Part shown: piece by piece, positions 56,525 through 64,000 of the stretch | How the letters are laid out: each line of letters opens with the position of its first letter | Position numbering within the stretch: position 1 is the stretch's first letter | From: Antitrichia curtipendula | Lineage: Eukaryota > Streptophyta > Bryopsida > Hypnales > Leucodontaceae | Reading direction: 5' to 3' | Assembly: GCA_951230915.1 (NCBI GenBank) | Contig: OX579633.1 | Span: forward strand, 50,606,029-50,670,028 | Length of the DNA stretch: 64,000 nucleotides | The notes under the pieces: model-generated | Databases searched by the model: none | Told to the model about the DNA's origin: nothing | What the model saw: only the letters and a program-made list of their open reading frames with translations | Made by a program: the position numbers and the translations under genes

Positions 56525-56619
56525 GTGTCATGTCTAAGAAAGGTGATGCTCCCCTCATTGGAAACTTTGGCATTGCACCAGGAAACGTCAAGGAACTTTC
56601 GGAACAAACTTGAGAACAT

Positions 56620-57511
56620 GGGATGAAGACGATCTTCATGACAGGCTCTTGTAGCTATGTTTTTGGAATCCAATTCCAAATACTACCGAGCTCGAACGCT
56701 AGGGAATGTTCTATGTAAGGTCAGTGTTGCGTGTTCAAAATGTCACTTATGTACTTGTGTTTTGAAAATTAGAATGAAAATTCACTTTTATTCCCACTAA
56801 ATACCCCAAGAAATACTCAACCGTCCAATATAAGATAAAAGACTCAGCATGCATGTCCCTGTCCTCTCTAGTGTCCTAGGGTTCATGGCAATATGTCTGG
56901 GACAATATGTCAGGGTGGATTGACTTGTTTATGTATGCAATGCAGGACTTGACCTCAGTACATCCCACTGTAGTATTTTGAAACTAGTACAAATATATAT
57001 ATTTAATATTTCAAAAGATTTAGAATTTAAGGGTTTAGGATATACTTACAAAAAGTCACCCCCAAAGTTCTAGGACAATATGGCCAATATCAAGGATTAG
57101 CAACCACCTACAATCCCAAATCAATACAACATATAGAATTAAAATATTTACTAACAAACTAATAAGTACTAATAACTTTACCTAAACTAGGGGTACGGCC
57201 CAAAGGGCCATTCGAAAAATTTGGGCCTTATTTGAAATTTGTTTTAATTGAACGATTAGTTTAAAGACTCCAAACTTTGTTTTACAACCAAAAACCCAAA
57301 ATCCCAAAGACCCAAGCCCATGCTATAACCGGACGATACCCTGTCCAACACCCAGTCAATAAACCGCTTCCTGAATCCAGGTGACAATTTGAGGTTTCAT
57401 CACCTCGATCGACACTTGTCCAAGTTCCAAACCTAAATCGGGACTTCATTCGGCACCTCACCCTATCTCGGAATCCCGATCCAAATCCCTAATTTGCCAA
57501 TTCGTCGAAGA
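56620..57511. other. No gene recognised; turns CpG-richer after 57.3 kb
   Basis: From about 57,300 the sequence gains CG dinucleotides (CCGGACGATACC; CTCGATCGACACTTG), unlike the CG-poor pseudogene areas, which could mark an unmethylated promoter region. Confidence 0.3.
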
Positions 57512-57682
57512 ATGGCCGGTCTGCCACTGCGACGCCAAATTCTTCCGTCGATCGTTAATTTAATCCAGACCAATCTCCTTGCAACTTCCGATGCACTCCA
57601 ATCAAGTCGTAGCAACACTCCAATTTTCCCGAATGGATTCTTATCAATTTCTGATTCTTCCGCCTCCCTCCAGCAGTTCTGA
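57512..57682 (+). CDS. Small hypothetical protein or first exon
   Basis: A 56-codon frame, MAGLPLRRQILPSIVNLI then a Ser/Asn-rich part, ending TGA at 57,680. The start is rich in Arg and hydrophobic residues with no acidic residue for the first 24, as in mitochondrial presequences. It is in the CpG-richer stretch. No family is recognised and chance is possible. Confidence 0.25.
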   Translation: MAGLPLRRQILPSIVNLIQTNLLATSDALQSSRSNTPIFPNGFLSISDSSASLQQF

Positions 57683-58699
57683 CCCCTACGACACCAGCTT
57701 GATCAATCTCAATCACCTCGTGCACCCACAACAATTCTCCCGCATCATCCCCGCCACTCCGTACTTCATAGCCTGATCACCGCGTCCTCAAATCGTCAAC
57801 AAAATCTCCCAGAGTTTCCTAAGGCAATTTTTAGTTCGAGAATTCAAAACCAGATCGCTCGTTTTCATTGATTCTTGACTTCGCTCTGACTGTCGATCTC
57901 TTCTTCGAACTGCTACACTTCTGTCAATCTTCTCACACCATTCAGATTCTCGTAGAAATTGCAGCGCGTGTGTAAGCCTGTGATTGACTGCCGACTCCCA
58001 GTTCTCAGTTCAAAACGAAAACCGCGAATTCCAGTCTTTGCTATACCTCTATTCCTCACCAAATCATTATAATTTGCACCGATTGCTCACCGTGTGCACA
58101 GATGCTTTCCAAAATTAAAAAAAAAACACGCACAAAACTCCTGATTGCTCCTCAACAAATTCAGAAAATTCCACACAATATAACACCATAAACAGCACAA
58201 TTGAAGAAATAGCACTTCTATTACAAACAACACATTACGTGCAAGAATTACAGCACAATTTCAAACAGCGCAATTGAATGCGAAGCACAGCACTGATAGA
58301 GAAGAATACGAATACAGCATGGGAGAGAGAGAAAAATGAGAGGAGAGGGATTAAATCAGAAATCCGGAGGTGATCAGGGAGTCGCAGAACACTTCGCAAT
58401 CGGTGTGTTGTTCTTCTTGCACCTCTGTAACTCTAGTTCTTTTTCTTTTTCTCCTGATTTTTCTTTATCTTTCTTCTTTTCTTTAACTGTTTGACTTTTT
58501 CTTTTAACTACTGTTTCTACTATAAACCAAAGTATCTTTTGACTTTTTTGGAACTTTTAGTGTACTCTGGACTATTTTAACACTAAATATTCAAAATATA
58601 TATAAATAATATAAGAAATGTCATAGAAAATCGAAAAAGTTCTATATAAAAAAATAAGCTAGATTACAGCTCTCAAAATCCTTGCCGATGTTCAAATGC
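57683..58699. other. No gene recognised
   Basis: CT-rich stretch after the small frame, a purine run GGGAGAGAGAGAAAAATGAG near 58,320 and pyrimidine runs at 58,430-58,500. Could be transcribed leader or intron DNA. Nothing firmer is supported. Confidence 0.25.
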
Positions 58700-59880
58700 A
58701 AGCAACAACACTCCTTCCCATAATTGCATCAAGTTGTTGATCTGTACACATTCAAGGCTTAGAAGTATGAATGGAGTGAATACTTTACTTAAGATCGCTT
58801 CACACTACAGCAGAGGGTCGAGAGGCCGTCGATTTCCACCAATCAAGTTGCAGGAATTCATGAATTCCTGAAATTTTGGCCTCTTGACCCTTCACACTAG
58901 ACAACACAGTCGAGAGTCCGTCGCTCTCCAAACTGACATTCCTAGTAGAAAATTAACTACATGTTGACGGACTTTCGACCATACACTTTGTTATTTGCTA
59001 TTTGTCACCATTGGGGTTTAAAACCTAGTCTCCACCATTACAATAGGGAGTCTTTGCATTCAATGAACCTAGTTCCCTTAACCTACTTTCCTTCAATGGC
59101 CAATGCCACCCTTTTATTCCATTTATACCCTTCATATTCCTTGTTTGATGGTAAGAGCATGTGTTGTGATTTTTTTTCCAAGGCCATTTTGGACTTTGGG
59201 CTTGGCTTTTGGAGGCTTCACACTATGGCCGTCCAAGGTGAGAGTCTGTGCCCAAACTATGGTCGAGAGTCCAACGAAATGGGCTCTTTAATGGGCATTT
59301 CTTTGGACTCTCACCCAAAGTTTGGGCACAACCTCTCGACTTGGTTGGCCATAGTGTGAAGCGGCCCTCAGTTGTCAAAACATTCATGGGATTTAAGGTT
59401 TCAAAATTTGGCATCGTTGAAATCATGTGTATCAAGATTTGAATTTCATTGCGTTCTTTGTGATCTGCTGAGTATCAATGGCAAGCTCATGAAATTCTCT
59501 CTCGCACTCACATGTTGGCAACAGCATTGCTCATTGTAATTGCATGAAGACACCATTTTGTGCATGATTAAGACTCAAAAGTATGAATAATTCACTCAAT
59601 TGTGGGGGTTTAGGGTTTCAAAATTCAACCTTTGAGATCATAATGTATCACAATTCAAACTTACTACGCCTTTTTCAATTTGTTGGATAGCAATGGCACG
59701 CTCACAAAATCCTCTCTTGTACTCACATCATTCATCATAATTGCATCAAGGCATGGGTCTATGCAAGATCGATACTTAAAAGTGTGAATAGAGTGAGTAC
59801 TTCACTCAATTGCCCGAACGTTCGTGGAGTTTAGGGTTTCAAGATTCGGCAACATTGAGATCATGTATATCCGAAGATTA
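58700..59880 (+). repeat. ~215-bp tandem repeat, about three units
   Basis: Landmarks: GGATTTAAGGTTTCAAAATT (59,390), GGTTTAGGGTTTCAAAATTC (59,606), GAGTTTAGGGTTTCAAGATT (59,828), each followed by GAGATCAT-type and later AATTGCAT words. The first unit starts before 58,796 and is interrupted by the element below. Confidence 0.6.
58797..59362. mobile_element. 566-bp element with GCTTCACACTA termini
   Basis: Starts GCTTCACACTACAGC and ends GGCCATAGTGTGAAGC, so the first and last 11 bases are complementary. It splits one unit of the tandem repeat. Its right 146 bp (59,216-59,361) are a strong hairpin (GGTGAGAGTCTGTGCCCAAA against TTTGGGCACAACCTCTCGAC). A smaller hairpin with GGGTCGAGAGGCC lies at the left end. 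No certain duplication. Confidence 0.55.
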
Positions 59881-60354
59881 TCCAATAATTTTTAAGAGCC
59901 AAGAAGTCAAGATGGCGTCTAAAAAATGATGCACTGAAGGCCATGGCAAGCCAACGATTGAGACTTATGGTGTATATGGAATGTTAACAAAGATGTTGCA
60001 ATGGAAAATGACTGCGGTGTGCACGATGTTGCTCTTGAAAAGCGACCTTGGGCATTGCTTTGTGATCATTTTGGTGTTGGAGTTGCCGAATGACCTCATC
60101 ACCAAGATCAATGGCGAGTACGACCAAATGAGAGTGCGTTTGCACGGTAGATTTCTTTTTCCTTTCTTATCAAATATGTAAGCAAGGGTTGGAGTGTTGA
60201 GGCTTTTCTTTAAAGCTCTTGCTAAGAATTTTAGGATTGCAAGTGTTGTTGGCATTAATCTATTATTTTAGTCTCGCATTTGATTTGTTTGTGATTGGCT
60301 ATTGTGGCTTGTGACATGAATCAACAAGAGCGCCATCTAAAATAATATATTTTT
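59881..60354. other. Spacer with short coding-like stretch
   Basis: Plus-strand frames near 59,981-60,181 (LVLELPNDLITKINGEYDQM) look acceptable but are short and of unknown family. Confidence 0.2.
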
Positions 60355-61537
60355 CACTAGAAGAAAAACGTGTCTGCTACAACCGACTGAAATGCAACTA
60401 CATGTCCTATGCAACTGCCCTGCAACTACAATCCTCTATATTTGCACCAACTTTGACATAGTTACATTGTAGTTGCAAAATAGTTGCAAAGTAGTCGCAA
60501 CATGTAGTTACACATACGGAAATGTAACAAAAGAGTTGATGTGAGGTACTTTACATCCAATCTTCATCACAATTGTTAATGTGGACAATTTTACGTTCTA
60601 TACATGCATACGGGAATGTAACAAAAGAGTTGATGTGAGGTACTTTACATCCAATCTTCATCACAATTGTCGATGAGGACAATTTTACGTTCTGTAGAGT
60701 CCAATGTGTCTATCTACAGTTGCATGTCATTTAAATTCGATAGCAATTTAGCTAGAATGCAACTAGATTGCAACTGGACTGCAATTGGATTGCAACTATA
60801 ATGCAACTAGACTACAACTACATTGCAATTACAATTCGACTAGTGTTTGACTTAAAAACAACTAGACTTTAACTTGAAAAAACTAGCATGCAACTAGAAA
60901 ACAACTAAAATGCAACTACTATTAAGTCTTTTATTAATTGTTCCACATCAATTGTCAAGAATACCATTAGGTTGAACATATAAGAATTGTAAGTTATAGT
61001 AGTATTGCGTAATGAATTTTGATAATGGAACTCTAATATTTATATATTTTGTAGATTTTTACACTTTGTAGATTTCTACAAGTTGTAGATTTTTATAATC
61101 TACAAAAATCTATAAATATTTAAAGCTTAAGATATTTCTAGATTTGGCGATCTAAAAAAAAGATAGATCTGAAATTTAGAATCTACAAATCTTTGAAATT
61201 CAAATTTCAAATCTACAAGTCACAAAGACGCAAACTAGTTGCACACCAGTCGCAAACCAGTTGTAAATCAATCGCAAACCAGTTGCACATTAGTTGCAAA
61301 CAAGTTGCACACAAATGACTTCCGCGTAAGCAACCACGTCAGAAAAGTTCATCGATGAACTTTCAAGTATACTGTCAAATGATAAACAACTTTGAATTTT
61401 TTGCAACTACTTTGCAACTCATGCAACTTGTCCACTGCAACTGCGGGCTCCAAATTATCACCTAGTTGCAAATGACCTATGCAACTACAAAATGAGTTGC
61501 ACAATGTAGTTGCAAAACCCCTCGTTTTCTTGTAGTG
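60355..61537 (-). mobile_element. Non-autonomous CACTA element C6, 1.18 kb
   Basis: Starts CACTAGAAGAAAAACGTGTC and ends CCCCTCGTTTTCTTGTAGTG. Its ends match those of C3 in reverse: AGAAAAACGTGTC with the C3 right end and CACTACAAGAAAACGAGGGG with the C3 left end (CACTAGAAGAAAATGAGGGG). Internal TTGCAACTAG words and a TACAAGTTGTAGATTTTTATA core are also shared. The flanking triplets (TTT and AAA) do not match, so the duplication has mutated. Confidence 0.7.
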
Positions 61538-62230
61538 AAATTTGTAGGTGATTCATTAGGGCCCACATGTCTTGTTTCAAAAAAAAATATCATGGATTGA
61601 TTGCATTCACACTTTCCTATATTATCTATATTAAGCTTGATTGTTCTATGATTATTCACTAATCTTTAAGTTTCACAATATTTTATTAATTTATTTACAA
61701 AAATTGTAGATGAATGATGCCATTTTGCATCCACAACCTATGATTTGATTATCTTCAAATATACTAGTGTGCCTTGTGCCGTTGCCATAGTCAAAAGAAA
61801 AGAAAAAAGTAATTTTTTATTATTTGAGATCCAAAAACAACTCAAAAATCAATAACTTTCACACCGTAGGTCAAAACTTCACAAAACAAAGCTTATGCAC
61901 CCCTCCTCATTGAGGGCTTTCTGACGGTACCAAGCACGTGACTAGGGGACGCACAATCAAGGAGATCTCAATTGTAACAAAAAAAACCAAAAAAAACCCT
62001 AACTTATAAAAGTCTTAGCTTGTCACCAAGGTAGTCAACAAAAATGCTTGATTGAATTTTTGCTTAAATAGGTGCAATTTTAATTCCTCAAAAACCATGA
62101 GAGTCATTCATCATATACTTTTTGTCCTCCTCATTGTTTCCAGGTCAACCAGGTCAAAAAAATTCTCCACCCCTAGTCATATTGTGTAATTTCAATTTCC
62201 AATAATTTCAATTTGATTATTAAACCACAG
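61538..62230. other. AT-rich spacer
   Basis: No gene or repeat recognised. Confidence 0.3.
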
Positions 62231-62499
62231 AAAGGACTTTGGGTTGCCTCGCCTTGGCTAGGGAGAATTGACCCCCCTCACTGCCCCAACCAAGGAGAAT
62301 TTCGAAAAAAATTCCCTCTATTTTGTGCCTCGTTTAATGATAATTCTTCACAGACCCTATCTAATTTGGGGCCTCTGATTGCAAATATGAATACAGAATT
62401 TCAAAAAAAAATTGTATGTTGCAAATAAAAAATTCCATTGTTTTGCCCCAGTGGGGCAATGAGGGATCAATTCACCCTGGCCCCTCGCCCTGACCTTTT
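62231..62499. repeat. ~270-bp MITE with long inverted ends
   Basis: Left GGCTAGGGAGAATTGACC ... CTCACTGCCCCA is mirrored by GGGGCAATGAGGGATC, AATTCACCCTGGCC and CCTGACCTTT on the right; arms are about 45 bp. No protein. Confidence 0.55.
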
Positions 62500-62774
62500 T
62501 GTCAGCGTGCAGTAAATTTTACTCTAGGGACAACAAAGTGTCAAACACAAGCAACCGACCTTCTCCAGAAAGAGTCAGCACCGCACATCCCGCCCCAAAT
62601 GAAGGGAACTGAAAAGTTCCCCAGCATGCGCACACAGACACAAACACACAGGCAGACAGACAAACAAACCACCCAACAAACAAGCACCTACAGACCCGGT
62701 TTATACTTGGGACCCCACAACATCTCTCCAAGTTTTAACACAAAATTTGGTTCTACATTAGAGTTAAGCTGAAG

Positions 62775-63105
62775 GCACCCACAACCGATCAAATAAGAAA
62801 TTCTGGACATGATATGGGGCACCGTAGACAGTGCAAGGTAAAGCAAATATTTTCAAAGGTGTTGATAGAAATGACGGGGATTGCCAAAAATTTGGAAATT
62901 TTATCTCTTAAGCTGAAATTATTATGAATTTTGGGAGGCAAAAAGTGCGCCGGACCCATAGCCAATGTCTAGACTCTTCTAATTCCAATCATTCAAGAAC
63001 TACTTTTTTGCTCATTGCTTCCTACTTTCTTGCTCACTTATGTGTCATGAACTTATTGGTCCCAACCTTGAAAAAAGAAAAAAACACGCATTCCAAGGAT
63101 AAAAT
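62775..63105 (+). repeat. Dispersed repeat, copy 2 (partner at 2.87-3.20 kb)
   Basis: Same order of words as copy 1: GATCAAATAAG, GGACATGAT, GCAAATATTT, GATTGCCAAAAAT, CAATCATTCAAGAACTA, CCCAACCTTGAAAAAA. Class unknown. Confidence 0.5.
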
Positions 63106-64000
63106 GGAACAACTCCCTACTGATTGATGATGGGTCACCGGTTAGTAATAGGTGCCTTCACCTTAATCGTAAAGTTTGTATTGTGTTTGTGAACATGTGT
63201 TAGAAGAAGGTTCAACTAAGAATAGAATAGAACAAAACAAACACGGCACCAAACTCAATCAAACTTGGATTTGGGTGCTCTAGGGAGTTTGGTCCTATGT
63301 TTTTCCCAAATTCCGACTCTTGGTCCAGTTTTGCATATACTTTATGATTAATTCTATTGTTTGTATATGAATATGTTGCAATACTAAAGAGTATGCATGA
63401 ACTTGTTTTGTCCAAGAAATTTCTTACTATTAAAAAGATGAATTAGTTGACTTTTTTCTTTAGCAATTAATAGTAAATTTTTTTTTCTCCTAGTAGGTTT
63501 TAGAATTTTTTGTGCATGTTTTATATTTTTTGCAATTGAACATTAATAGACCCTCATACAATTTCAATAGGCCACCCTATATAAGTCACTAATAATTAAT
63601 CCAAATATTGCCATAAGAGATAGGAAAAGAAATGAAAATGTTCAAATAAAATTAAAAAAATCCCAATCTTATTTTTTCCAAAATACAAAAAAATAGGAAA
63701 AATAAAATAAAATTTATAAAGTAAAAGAATATCTCTTTTATTTTTGAATTAAAAAAATAGGAAGAAAAAATAAATGATTTTAAAATCATTACAAGAAAAT
63801 TCTTCTATTTTTGAAATAGAAAAAATAGAAAAAAAAAAAAAGATGCATGCTTTATTTATTTTTAATTGAGCATTGGAAAAATTCAAGAGCTCAAAAATTC
63901 AAAATTAGGCCTTAAAATTGGATCTCAACATTTACATAAACTGGGGCTGGAGTGTTGAACTGGAGGTGGATTGAGGATTCAAATACATGCAAATTGGGCT
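63106..64000. other. AT-rich stretch to window end
   Basis: Low-complexity A/T runs from 63,400 to 63,900. The minus frame at 63,212-63,415 has no motif. Confidence 0.3.

Noticed and set aside
56416..56613. Frame with a polyleucine stretch
   Set aside because: Product of the (ATT)n microsatellite.

Overview
The window looks like nuclear DNA of a land plant with a large, transposon-rich genome. It is AT-rich and has many nested DNA transposons. It has one ordinary host gene, a 10-kDa cytosolic acyl-CoA-binding protein (49.54-49.80 kb, minus strand). A piggyBac-type transposase relic is present; to my knowledge this family is rare in flowering plants, so a non-flowering lineage or another less-sampled group is possible, but the species cannot be named. 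I recognise no rRNA gene, intact tRNA gene, CRISPR array, organelle segment or reverse transcriptase.

Layout. 0-9.5 kb: short non-autonomous elements, including a family with TTAA target sites and CCCCTAAAG ends (piggyBac-like MITEs) and a three-copy TAAGGTAG family. 10.1-14.6 kb: two decayed genes transcribed away from a shared GC-rich promoter block, a protein-kinase-like gene (minus) and a large coiled-coil/RING-H2 gene (plus, called gene A here), the latter split by a CACTA mini-element. 16.9-21.7 kb: a diverged tandem repeat, a tRNA-like SINE, a GC-rich array and two CACTA-type elements.

24.2-45.2 kb is a stack of insertions readable layer by layer. A piggyBac transposase pseudogene was split by a hAT-type MITE (8-bp duplication TCTAGAAG/TCTGGAAG). 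Into that MITE a 15.8-kb CACTA element inserted (24,722-40,496, duplication ATC). The CACTA element holds a 10.9-kb hAT-like element (29,394-40,311, duplication TCCACGAC), and inside that lies a TTAA-type MITE (37,407-38,340). The hAT-like element carries gene A, a BED-finger/DUF659 start of a hAT transposase, a kinase-like gene and a short gene A paralogue (A'). Most stand behind arrays of CGTCCG/CGGACG plus a TATA box. The piggyBac pseudogene was separately cut by another CACTA element (43,341-44,799), which holds a further MITE.

The most interesting content is the kinase + RING/coiled-coil gene pair. It occurs twice in different orientations, its proteins match no family I can name beyond their kinase and RING motifs, and it sits in mobile DNA with element-style promoter arrays. 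Nearly all in-frame stops I read in these genes can be explained by C-to-T change on one strand (CAG, CAA, CGA or TGG to stop), which fits decay of methylated transposon DNA.

45-64 kb: the acyl-CoA-binding protein gene, more TTAA-type MITEs, a 0.77-kb inverted repeat, a 1.7-kb field of degenerate CCAAATTGG-like palindromes, an ATT microsatellite, a ~215-bp tandem repeat with an insertion, a second long CACTA element (60,355-61,537) and a 270-bp MITE. Coordinates of mobile elements were read by eye from termini and duplications; gene calls rest on reading translations, without database searches.
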